This document shows, piece by piece, positions 54,363 through 61,888 of a DNA stretch of 64,000 nt. Location: contig NZ_CP022121.1 in the NCBI RefSeq assembly GCF_002224645.1, forward strand, positions 1,618,501 to 1,682,500, in the 5' to 3' direction. Under the pieces are notes generated by a model. That model was not told the origin of the DNA. It saw only the letters and a list, made by a program, of their open reading frames with translations, and ran no database searches. Numbering within the stretch: the first letter of the stretch is position 1; every line of letters begins with the position of its first letter. The translations under genes and the position numbers were made by a program. This stretch comes from Dehalobacterium formicoaceticum (GTDB lineage: Bacteria > Bacillota > Dehalobacteriia > Dehalobacteriales > Dehalobacteriaceae).

Positions 54363-55730
54363 TTGGGTAGTTTAAAGGAATGTATTTTTCGCCAGTATGA
54401 TATCAGGGGCATCTATGAAAAGGATTTTACCGATCAGGATGCAGAACTAATTGGCAAGGCCTTTGGTACCATGGTTCAGGAAAAAGGAGAAACCTGGGTG
54501 GTTGTCGGGAGGGATAATCGAAAATCTTCTCCTGCTTTATATCAAACTCTGATCCGAGGACTCCTATCCACCGGGGTCAATGTTCTGGATATCGGCGTTG
54601 TAATTTCTCCGATTTTTTATTATGCAACTCTTCTTTTTCAGATCCCTTCCGGATTAATGATTACGGCCAGTCATAATCCGGCATCCTACAATGGTTTGAA
54701 AATCCAGTTGGAGGGAGAATCCATCTTCGGTGATACCATCCAACTCCTTCGTGAGAAAGCCGTAGCTGGGAATTTCCTGTGCGGCTCAGGAATTTTGGAT
54801 CATCGTTCTCCTGTTAAAGCTTATGGGGAGATGATAAATAACAAAATTCAATTAAAGGGAGAGAAATTAAAGGTGGTGGTGGATTGCGGCAACGGGACGG
54901 CAGGAATGTTTGCCCCCGGCATTTTGCAAGAGTTGGGTTGTGAGGTGATTCCGCTTTTTTGTGAATCAGATCCGAACTTTCCCCATCATTTTCCGGATCC
55001 AGTGTGCCGGGAAAATCTAAAGGATTTAATTCATCGGGTGCGGGAAGAAAAGGCAGACTTGGGGCTGGGTTTTGACGGGGATGGAGACCGGTTGGGCGTA
55101 GTGGATGATCAGGGTCATGTTGTTTGGGGTGATATGTTGATGATTCTTTTTTGGCGGGAAATCCTCCCTCAATATCCGGGCAGCACCGGCATTGTGGAAG
55201 TGAAATGCTCTGATTTATTGGTGCAAGAGATTTCCAGACTTGGAGGTCATCCTCAATTTTACAAAACCGGACACTCATTAATCAAAGCAAAAATGAAGGA
55301 GCTCAACACCGTATTTACCGGGGAAATGTCCGGACACATGTTTTTTGCTGATGAGTATTATGGTTTTGATGATGCCATTTACGCCGCCGGCAGGTTACTG
55401 AGAATTATTGCTTCCTGCGGTCAACCATTAAGCAAGCTATTATCTGATCTTCCTCAGGTATATACCACTCCGGAACTGAGGATTTCCTGTCCGGAAGAAT
55501 TAAAAGCTTCTTACGTGGCCAAGGCCAGGGCTTATTTTAAAGAACAGGATGTGGAGCTGATTGAGGTGGATGGGGTCAGAGCCAAATTTCCGGAAGGATG
55601 GGGGTTGGTCCGGGCTTCCAATACCGGGCCGGAGCTGATTGTACGCTGTGAAGGGGTACGACAGGAAGTGCTGGCCGATATCAAGGGACAAATCGCAGAG
55701 GCCATTTATCCTCTGGTTCTGAAGGAATAG
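54363..55730 (+). CDS. Phosphomannomutase/phosphoglucomutase
   Basis: 455 residues from TTG 54363, eight bases after AGGAGG. Alpha-D-phosphohexomutase with IFRQYDIRGI at the N-terminus, phosphoserine loop ITASHNPASYNG, metal site GFDGDGDRLG, sugar-binding TGEMSGHMFF, and C-terminal ASNTGPELIVRCE. This set fits the bifunctional PMM/PGM (AlgC-like) branch rather than GlmM. Makes sugar-1-phosphates for surface polysaccharides. Single gene. Confidence 0.92.
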   Translation: MGSLKECIFRQYDIRGIYEKDFTDQDAELIGKAFGTMVQEKGETWVVVGRDNRKSSPALYQTLIRGLLSTGVNVLDIGVVISPIFYYATLLFQIPSGLMITASHNPASYNGLKIQLEGESIFGDTIQLLREKAVAGNFLCGSGILDHRSPVKAYGEMINNKIQLKGEKLKVVVDCGNGTAGMFAPGILQELGCEVIPLFCESDPNFPHHFPDPVCRENLKDLIHRVREEKADLGLGFDGDGDRLGVVDDQGHVVWGDMLMILFWREILPQYPGSTGIVEVKCSDLLVQEISRLGGHPQFYKTGHSLIKAKMKELNTVFTGEMSGHMFFADEYYGFDDAIYAAGRLLRIIASCGQPLSKLLSDLPQVYTTPELRISCPEELKASYVAKARAYFKEQDVELIEVDGVRAKFPEGWGLVRASNTGPELIVRCEGVRQEVLADIKGQIAEAIYPLVLKE

Positions 55731-55763
55731 AAAGTCAAATACATAGTTTTGCTTAAAGATAAA

Positions 55764-55799
55764 AGCCAGGTGAGGGACAGTGATCTGCTCCACCTGGCT
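55764..55799. terminator. Hairpin downstream of the hexomutase gene
   Basis: AGCCAGGTGAG pairs with CTCCACCTGGCT (one bulged base). No T run follows; the 114-bp repeat begins right after it at 55802, perhaps having replaced the T tract. Confidence 0.6.
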
Positions 55800-55801
55800 G
55801 A

Positions 55802-55914
55802 TTTATAAAATTCCAAGACTCCCACTTCTATAAGTGGGAGCTCCTATTTTCACTTCAGGTGGGGTAGATTCCCCATCTGAAGCCCCGATGTTCAGCTTTA
55901 GCTGAACGAGTTCA
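55802..55914 (-). repeat. Dispersed 114-bp three-hairpin repeat, copy 3 (reverse)
   Basis: Reverse-strand copy of the elements at 11551 and 18199, ending GAACGAGTTCAC seven bases from the stop of the minus-strand gene at 55921. All three hairpins are kept. Confidence 0.85.
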
Positions 55915-55920
55915 CTACTA

Positions 55921-56544
55921 TTAGAAGGAACCCAACATCAGGCCTAAAGGCCCCTCTTCGTCCAGAATATCTTCAATTTCATAGACGGAGATGGGGAAAA
56001 AGGGAAAGCCGTAGGCATAAGGGGTAAGTTCATAGAGTTGGTAATAAAGCACCAATGCTTTATCCCCTATGTAGAAATATTGATCCGGGTTGATTTGGTC
56101 AAATTCTTCAAATACAGGAATGTCGCGCGCTTCAATTTGTGCTTTGACGATTTCTGATAAGCGGCCCACGTAGTCCGCATTGGGTTGAAAGAGATCCTCT
56201 AAGCGGTAGAGAGTACCCGTTTCAACATTATAAGTCAGAGAGCGGAGCAGGGTTAATCCATGAGCACCTCCAGAAAAGGCATAATTGATAAAGGTGAGGC
56301 TTAAAATGCCCCGTTGGTTGGTCTTGATTTCATAAGAGGCGGTAACGGTGGTAAGGGGATTTTCAAAATAACCTTGCTCCTGTAATAAATCATATACGGT
56401 TTGCAAGATCTCTTGGTTGATGGTTTGCTGGATTCCTTTATCCTGGAGACCGCTGATAATCGGGTAATAAAGATCTAATCTCTGACTTTTTAAATGCACG
56501 GTGCGCACGCAGACCGGCAGCTTGGTAATGTTATTCGTCGCCAT
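55921..56544 (-). CDS. DUF3298/DUF4163-like protein
   Basis: 207 residues from ATG at 56544; an upstream TTG at 56589 would overlap the previous gene by 43 bases. The order LPVCVRTVHLKSQRLDLYYPIISGL... then INYAFSGGAHG and LFQPNADY fits the DUF4163-DUF3298 pair found in RsiV-like anti-sigma factors and related envelope proteins, but there is no membrane helix or signal peptide here. Probably cotranscribed with the unknown gene upstream (57161). Function unknown. Confidence 0.75.
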   Translation of the reverse strand: MATNNITKLPVCVRTVHLKSQRLDLYYPIISGLQDKGIQQTINQEILQTVYDLLQEQGYFENPLTTVTASYEIKTNQRGILSLTFINYAFSGGAHGLTLLRSLTYNVETGTLYRLEDLFQPNADYVGRLSEIVKAQIEARDIPVFEEFDQINPDQYFYIGDKALVLYYQLYELTPYAYGFPFFPISVYEIEDILDEEGPLGLMLGSF

Positions 56545-56546
56545 GG

Positions 56547-57161
56547 CTAGACAATAAACCGGAGTTCCATCCAATCCAGGGCAATCCAATCATTGGCGCC
56601 AACATTGGAGGTGTTACGGATGACTACTCTGTTGTTCAGACGAGCTAAACGGGGATTAATATTCAACACCAATTCATTCCAGTTGGTGAACTGTTGTCCG
56701 GCAGGTCTGCCATGGACAAAGGGCAGTTGACCCACATTTTGCCGTTGCCCGTTAAAGGTAACTGTGGCGCTGTAACGGTTTTCCGCTACATTGTAATGGT
56801 CGTCTAAAGCACCCCGAATGACCAATTCAATTCTTTGGGTATTATTCAGGAGAACGGCCATTAATGGAGGCATGTTAAAGGTCCAGGTTCCTTGGGTGCC
56901 GGTATACAGAATGTCGGCATTTCCGCTGGGATTGCCATAGTTGGGGTAACCGGTAAGTTCTTTTCTGAACACCAATACACGGGAAGGGTTCTGGTTGCTG
57001 AGGATCGGCTGAGGACCCTGGCGCATTAATTGGAGGTTTTCCTCTTCTTCTTCCTCCTCTAATAATCTTACTTCGTTGCTTTCCTGAATTAATTGCATGC
57101 CTTGCATTCCTTGCATTCCTTGGCTATAGGGACACATTCCATACCAGTGGCAGGGCATCAT
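56547..57161 (-). CDS. Unknown protein with GMQ repeat and acidic stretch
   Basis: 204 residues from ATG-ATG at 57161 (AGAGGTG upstream). N-terminus MMPCHWYGMCPYSQ leads into a tandem QGMQGMQGMQ repeat, also visible as a DNA repeat, and a seven-Glu run (LLEEEEEEE, about residues 34-43). The rest is predicted beta-rich (TGTQGTWTFNMPP, IELVIRGALDDHYNV, NELVLNINPRL), like a carbohydrate-binding sandwich. I do not recognise the family. Its Cys/Met-rich N-terminus and its neighbour suggest a spore or surface protein, as a guess. Confidence 0.65.
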   Translation of the reverse strand: MMPCHWYGMCPYSQGMQGMQGMQLIQESNEVRLLEEEEEEENLQLMRQGPQPILSNQNPSRVLVFRKELTGYPNYGNPSGNADILYTGTQGTWTFNMPPLMAVLLNNTQRIELVIRGALDDHYNVAENRYSATVTFNGQRQNVGQLPFVHGRPAGQQFTNWNELVLNINPRLARLNNRVVIRNTSNVGANDWIALDWMELRFIV

Positions 57162-57496
57162 AAATATTCACCTCTTATCATTTTTTTTATTATATGATTC
57201 TCCAGCTTGGTCAAGTGACAGGTGCTTCTTAAGAAATCAAAGCTGGGAGAGAAAATTCACTGAGAAAATTTAACAATATTTTGGAAATTAAGGTGTTAAA
57301 TAACAAGGAATTGGGGAAGAAATGTCGAAATCAGCGTTAATAGCAATTATCTGTAATCGTGATCGAGGTGGTTAATGAGCCAAGGATTAAATTGGGCATA
57401 AGAAGATTTTTTAAGCAAAATACTTGAAATGATAAAGATTATTTTTGAGAGAAAGAAAAGTTGAGTGGACATATTGAGCGCAAAGGGGGAAACAGG
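57162..57496. other. Gene-free region before serine dehydratase
   Basis: 335 bases, AT-rich, between divergent genes. It should hold both promoters, but no site near consensus is clear, and I see no hairpin or riboswitch. Confidence 0.5.
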
Positions 57497-58165
57497 GTGA
57501 AAGAGTACGGTATTTTTGATATTATTGGGCCGGTGATGATTGGTCCTTCCAGCTCACATACAGCAGGAGCTGCTAGACTCGGGTATATGGCACGGAAAAT
57601 CGCGGGTGATGAAATCAAAGAGGTGGTTTTTTACCTCCATGGTTCTTTTGCCAAAACCTATGCCGGTCACGGTACGGACAAAGCATTATTGGCTGGAGTC
57701 ATGGGCTTTATGCCGGATGATGAGGAAATCAGGGAAGCCTTTACCATAGCACGGGAGCGTGGTCTGACCTATCGGTTTGAAGAGAGAGATTTAGGGGAAG
57801 TTCATCCTAATACGGTAAAAATCGTCATGTACACCCAGGAAGGTGCCAGGTGGGAGATTACCGGCTCATCAATTGGGGGAGGAAAGGTAAAAATTATTCG
57901 TATTAATGAGTTGGAGGTGGATTTTGCAGGGGAGTACACCACTTTAATCACCTATCATCGGGACCGTCCAGGGGTGATTGCATTTATTTCCTCTATTTTA
58001 GCCAACTATAGGATCAACGTTGCTTTTATGAGAGTTTTTCGGGAAAATAAATGGGACAATGCGGTATTAATTGCGGAAACGGATGAGGATATTTCACCCT
58101 TAGTCCTTTCTGAGATCGCCCAAAACCCACATATTTTTCAGGTCAAGGTATTACAGGCAATTTAG
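57497..58165 (+). CDS. sdaAB: L-serine dehydratase, iron-sulfur, beta subunit
   Basis: 222 residues from GTG 57497 (AAAGGGGGA upstream); the frame extends back to 57461 without support. N-terminal substrate domain with GPVMIGPSSSHTAGAARLG and GHGTDKALLAG, and a C-terminal ACT domain (TTLITYHRDRPGVIAFIS) typical of the two-subunit Firmicute enzyme. With the alpha subunit it deaminates serine to pyruvate and ammonia. Confidence 0.94.
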   Translation: MKEYGIFDIIGPVMIGPSSSHTAGAARLGYMARKIAGDEIKEVVFYLHGSFAKTYAGHGTDKALLAGVMGFMPDDEEIREAFTIARERGLTYRFEERDLGEVHPNTVKIVMYTQEGARWEITGSSIGGGKVKIIRINELEVDFAGEYTTLITYHRDRPGVIAFISSILANYRINVAFMRVFRENKWDNAVLIAETDEDISPLVLSEIAQNPHIFQVKVLQAI

Positions 58166-58228
58166 TGAACTATTTCTGTTAAACTGAATAACTAGATTTT
58201 AAGAACAAGACTGAAGGAGGTAAGGGAA

Positions 58229-59113
58229 GTGAAGATTAGAAACGGCGCCGATCTTTTAGCCCTTTGTGACGAGGAAAATCTGTCTTTGCACCAGTTAATG
58301 CTCTTATATGAAAGCGATAAAACCGGAAAAACACCGGAGGAAATAAAAGGTACCATGGCAGTAAACCTGCAAGTGATGAAAAGGAGTGCCTATCAAGGAT
58401 TAGAGGAAGACGCAGCTTTCGCTGGGAAAATCATCGGCGGACAAGGGAAAAAAATGCGGCAACGCTATGAAACGGTACAACCCGTCTGCGGCGCTACGAT
58501 GGCGCGGGCAGTCAGCTTTGCCCTCAGCGTGACGGAGGTGAATGCCTCCATGGGACGGATTGTAGCGGCGCCCACGGCCGGTTCCTGCGGTGTATTGCCG
58601 GGGGTTTTATTCAGTCTGGCAGAATCTCATCAGATTGGTGATGAACAGTTGGTCGAGGGGCTTTTTACAGCGGGAACCATCGGGTTGGTGATTGCTAAAA
58701 ATGCTTCCCTTTCCGGCGCGGAAGGAGGATGTCAGGCTGAGGTCGGCTCTGCCTCTGCCATGGGGGCAGGGGCAGCAGTGGAAATCATGGGCGGTTCTCC
58801 AGCGCAAGCCCTGCATGCCGGAGCTATTGCCTTAAAAAATCTCTTAGGTCTTGTCTGCGATCCCATTGCCGGATTGGTGGAAGCCCCCTGTTCTAAAAGA
58901 AATGCCGTCGGTACGGCGAATGCCTTGGTAGCAGCGGAAATGGCCTTAGCGGGGATCGAGAGTATCATTCCTTTTGATGAGGTGGTAGAGGCTATGCACC
59001 AGGTGGGTCGTGCCATGCCCTGCGCCCTAAGGGAAACTGCCGAAGGGGGTTTAGCGGCAACACCCACAGGACAGAGATTAAAACTGGAGATTTTCCATAA
59101 GCCTATGAATTAA
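58229..59113 (+). CDS. sdaAA: L-serine dehydratase, iron-sulfur, alpha subunit
   Basis: 294 residues from GTG 58229 (AAGGAGGTAAGGGA upstream). Carries the [4Fe-4S] Cys ligands in APTAGSCGVLPG, CDPIAGLVEAPCSKRN and the conserved C-terminal PCALRETAEGGLAATPTG. Normal length. Follows sdaAB by 63 bases in the usual order. The cluster is oxygen-sensitive, in line with an anaerobic host. Confidence 0.95.
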   Translation: MKIRNGADLLALCDEENLSLHQLMLLYESDKTGKTPEEIKGTMAVNLQVMKRSAYQGLEEDAAFAGKIIGGQGKKMRQRYETVQPVCGATMARAVSFALSVTEVNASMGRIVAAPTAGSCGVLPGVLFSLAESHQIGDEQLVEGLFTAGTIGLVIAKNASLSGAEGGCQAEVGSASAMGAGAAVEIMGGSPAQALHAGAIALKNLLGLVCDPIAGLVEAPCSKRNAVGTANALVAAEMALAGIESIIPFDEVVEAMHQVGRAMPCALRETAEGGLAATPTGQRLKLEIFHKPMN

Positions 59114-59115
59114 AG

Positions 59116-59210
59116 GATAAACAGAATTCTTGGCATCAGGTGGAGTTTCTACTCTATCTGATGCCGAGAAAGTTATCCAGGAACTTAGTGGCAGTTAGTT
59201 ATCGGACAAA
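59116..59210 (+). repeat. Degenerate paired repeat, copy B, with internal hairpin
   Basis: Two blocks similar to those at 23919-23972. Between them lies a hairpin GGCATCAG/CTGATGCC (59132-59165) without a T run. The pair occupies the gap between sdaAA and the sigma-54 activator gene. Confidence 0.55.
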
Positions 59211-59264
59211 ATAGGGAATATGTTCTGTGAAGAATTTAATATCTGCTTGCAAGGAGGTGGATAA

Positions 59265-60686
59265 TTGATAATGGATAATGATTTATTAATTGGCGCAATG
59301 GATTCATCATCAGATGGGATTTTAATTTCTGATGCCCATGGTATGGTTGTGTACATCAACGAGGCTTATGAAGAAATCACCGGACTTGAGAGCAAAGAAA
59401 TGATTGGTAAAAATCTTAAAGATTTATTAGAAAAAGGTGTCATCAACAAAGCATTATCACTCGAAGTTATCAAGGATAAAAAACGTGTATCAACGATCCA
59501 TAAATATGTCTCAGGAAAGACCGCCCTGTCCACTGCAAGCCCTATTAACAATGCCAATGATGAATTAATCGGAGTTGTCAACAATACAAGAAATATATCG
59601 GAGTTAATTCATTTAAAAAATGATTTAACCAATACCAAGAAATTGACCCTTAAATATTCTGAGGAAATAAAACGACTTCGCCAGCATCTCGTAAAAGATA
59701 AAGATTTTGTTTACCGCAGCAGGGTCATGGAAGAAACGATAGAACTGGCATCAAAAGTATCAGGTTATGATTCTACTGTTTTGATTCAGGGTGAATCCGG
59801 AACGGGAAAAGAGATATTATCAAAATTTATTCATTCAGAAAGCCCAAGAAAGGAAGAAGCATTTATCAAGGTGAACTGTGCTGCGATCCCAAAGGACTTA
59901 TTTGAAAGCGAACTATTTGGATATAGTGAAGGTGCCTTTACCGGTGCGAAGAAAGAGGGCAAACCCGGCATGTTTGAGCTGGCAAACAATGGGACAATCC
60001 TGTTGGATGAAGTAGGAGAATTGCCTTTACCGATCCAATCAAAGCTGCTTCGGGTTATTCAAGAAAGGGAAGTATATCGAGTAGGCGGGAAAATTCCTGT
60101 GCATCTTGATGTCAGAATAATTGCCGCTACCAATCGGGACTTAAAACAGGAAGTAAAGGATGGGAATTTTAGAGAGGATTTATACTTCAGATTGAATGTG
60201 ATCCCGATAACGATCCCTCCCCTTAGAGAAAGGAGAGAGGATATACCAGAACTGATAATCCATTTTTTGGAGAAATTGAACCGGAAATATAAGAGAACCG
60301 TAACGATTTCCCAAAAAGCAATTGAGGCTTTGGCATCTCACTCCTGGCCTGGTAACGTTAGAGAACTGGAAAATATCATTGAGTATTTGTTTATCATGGC
60401 AAATAAGGAAGAAGTTCAGATCGAGGATCTGCCGACAAGGATTTTATCCAAGCAAATTATCAATAATTATGAGAGAACTGAAGATGAAAATGATGAGGTG
60501 CCAAAGCTAACCTATCTCTTAGAACTATATGAAAAGTATATCATTAAGGAGGCGATGGAAAGCTTCCCATCTCTTCGTAAGGCGGCTCAGGCTTTAGGGA
60601 TTAGTCCATCGACTTTATGCAGAAGACTAAAAAAATTTGAGATAGAAATTGAAAATAACCAGGAAATTAAAAATAACCGGGAATAA
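59265..60686 (+). CDS. Sigma-54-dependent transcription activator (PAS-AAA-HTH)
   Basis: 473 residues from TTG 59265, eight bases after AAGGAGGTGG; ATG 59271 is close. Domains: PAS (about 5-110, VYINEAYEEITGLESKEMIG), a coiled linker, AAA+ domain (about 145-390) with Walker A GESGTGKE, the sigma-54 contact GAFTGAKKEG (GAFTGA) and LLDEVGELP, then a Fis-type helix-turn-helix (LRKAAQALGISPSTLCRRLKKF, about 433-455). A small molecule sensed by the PAS domain would switch it on. The sigma-54 promoter 158 bases after its stop is the obvious target. Confidence 0.95.
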   Translation: MIMDNDLLIGAMDSSSDGILISDAHGMVVYINEAYEEITGLESKEMIGKNLKDLLEKGVINKALSLEVIKDKKRVSTIHKYVSGKTALSTASPINNANDELIGVVNNTRNISELIHLKNDLTNTKKLTLKYSEEIKRLRQHLVKDKDFVYRSRVMEETIELASKVSGYDSTVLIQGESGTGKEILSKFIHSESPRKEEAFIKVNCAAIPKDLFESELFGYSEGAFTGAKKEGKPGMFELANNGTILLDEVGELPLPIQSKLLRVIQEREVYRVGGKIPVHLDVRIIAATNRDLKQEVKDGNFREDLYFRLNVIPITIPPLRERREDIPELIIHFLEKLNRKYKRTVTISQKAIEALASHSWPGNVRELENIIEYLFIMANKEEVQIEDLPTRILSKQIINNYERTEDENDEVPKLTYLLELYEKYIIKEAMESFPSLRKAAQALGISPSTLCRRLKKFEIEIENNQEIKNNRE

Positions 60687-60717
60687 TTCTGCGCCAGGAT
60701 TAAAACAGTAAGCAAAA

Positions 60718-60782
60718 GTGTTTCATTTCTGCAAAAGTATATTTATCTAGGTAAATCCATGCATGACAAGTAAGGTGTTTCA
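60718..60782 (+). promoter_or_regulatory. Possible upstream activator sites (GTGTTTCA direct repeats)
   Basis: GTGTTTCA occurs at 60718-60725 and 60775-60782, 57 bases apart and 63-127 bases upstream of the -24/-12 promoter. This is where a sigma-54 activator would bind. Assignment is positional. Confidence 0.35.
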
Positions 60783-60844
60783 AAATTTCAACATATCAGA
60801 AATTAATAATTTTAAAAAAACAAGCAACATAGCCCTTTCGAAGT

Positions 60845-60862
60845 TTGGCATGTAATTTGCTA
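60845..60862 (+). promoter_or_regulatory. Sigma-54 (-24/-12) promoter
   Basis: TTGGCATGTAATTTGCTA keeps the invariant GG and GC with exactly ten bases between them (consensus TGGCAC-N5-TTGCW). It lies 59 bases before the GTG of the hydrolase gene and right after the sigma-54 activator gene. Confidence 0.85.
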
Positions 60863-60920
60863 TATATATTGGCAAGTAACTAAACAGATTGTTAAATAAA
60901 AATCGAAAGGGTGGATTCTA

Positions 60921-61637
60921 GTGGTAGATAGCAGATATGTAGACAAAGGTGGAAATTATGCATTTGATCAGGAGTTGTTAAAAAAGGCTTTTGAAGAAGC
61001 AAGCAAGATTTACAAAGAAAGAGGATTTCAAAGAAGAATGGGCTATGGGAAGGTCCCTGCTGTAACGACTGTTGATATGGCTAAAGCTTGGATGTCAGAT
61101 GGTCACCCATTTACTTGTGAAAATAACAATGAAATTTGCGCTAATGCACTTAAGGTTTTAAATGCTGCCAGAAAATCAGGTGTTCCTATTTTCCATACAA
61201 CCACCGGTTATACGGGAAAAGAACAATGGGATATGACTAAGTGGGATGAAAAAATTCCGATGCATACATTGGATATCAATTCAGAGTGGATGGATATCGA
61301 TCCGAAGCTTGAGCCAAGAGCGGAAGAACCTGTGATCCACAAAAAATATGCAAGTAACTTCTTCGGAACTCATCTGGCGGTAACCTTAAACAAATTAGGT
61401 GTAGATACTGTTATCGTAATGGGAGCAACTGCTTGTGCATGTGTCAGACATACTGTAATGGATTCAACCGGATATGGCTTTAAAACTATCGTTCCTATTG
61501 GAACAATTGGCGATAGAGTACCGGGTGTTATTGAATGGAACTTATTCGATATGGACGCTAAATTCGCTGACGTGGAACCTTTAGAAAATGTTGTTAAATA
61601 TTTAGAAGGAATCGATGCCAGCCTATACAGAAGATAG
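60921..61637 (+). CDS. Isochorismatase-like cysteine hydrolase (N-carbamoylsarcosine amidase type)
   Basis: 238 residues from GTG 60921 (AAAGGGTGG upstream). Cysteine-hydrolase triad seen as VDMAKAW (Asp), HKKYASNFFGT (Lys) and GATACACVRHTVMDS (Cys). The longer N-terminal part (SKIYKERGFQRRMGYGKVPAV) fits the N-carbamoylsarcosine/N-carbamoyl-amino-acid amidase branch, which cleaves ureido compounds from creatinine or hydantoin breakdown. The hydantoinase remnant next door supports this. Expressed from the sigma-54 promoter, so it is probably induced by its substrate or by nitrogen need. Confidence 0.85.
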   Translation: MVDSRYVDKGGNYAFDQELLKKAFEEASKIYKERGFQRRMGYGKVPAVTTVDMAKAWMSDGHPFTCENNNEICANALKVLNAARKSGVPIFHTTTGYTGKEQWDMTKWDEKIPMHTLDINSEWMDIDPKLEPRAEEPVIHKKYASNFFGTHLAVTLNKLGVDTVIVMGATACACVRHTVMDSTGYGFKTIVPIGTIGDRVPGVIEWNLFDMDAKFADVEPLENVVKYLEGIDASLYRR

Positions 61638-61656
61638 ATTTAAATTTGATTAAAGG

Positions 61657-61700
61657 AAGGGAATACTTACTAATTTTAAGTGGTATTCCCTTCGGTTCTC
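61657..61700 (+). terminator. Hairpin after the hydrolase gene
   Basis: Perfect ten-base stem AAGGGAATAC/GTATTCCCTT with a 16-base loop; only scattered T follow. Confidence 0.55.
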
Positions 61701-61739
61701 TTTATCCGATTTCAGCTTGAATCTTAAGGGGGATGGATA

Positions 61740-61835
61740 TGGGTATATTAATCAGAAATGGAAATATCCTAACATCCGAAAATGAGTATGTGGCAGATGT
61801 TCTCGTAGAAGGAGAGAAGATCGGTCTTAACTGAA
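61740..61835 (+). pseudogene. N-terminal remnant of a dihydropyrimidinase/hydantoinase
   Basis: 31 codons starting MGILIRNGNILTSENEYVAD and ending VLVEGEKIGLN before a TAA. This is the highly conserved start of D-hydantoinase/dihydropyrimidinase, normally about 460 residues. GGGGGATGGAT precedes the ATG. Nothing more of it is found before the transporter gene 53 bases later, so the rest was deleted. It points to a former hydantoin or creatinine-type pathway with the neighbouring amidase. Confidence 0.7.
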
Positions 61836-61888
61836 ACTGAGGCTACATCCAGAGCATTTTTTATTACTAAGTTCAGGAGGGAGTATTT

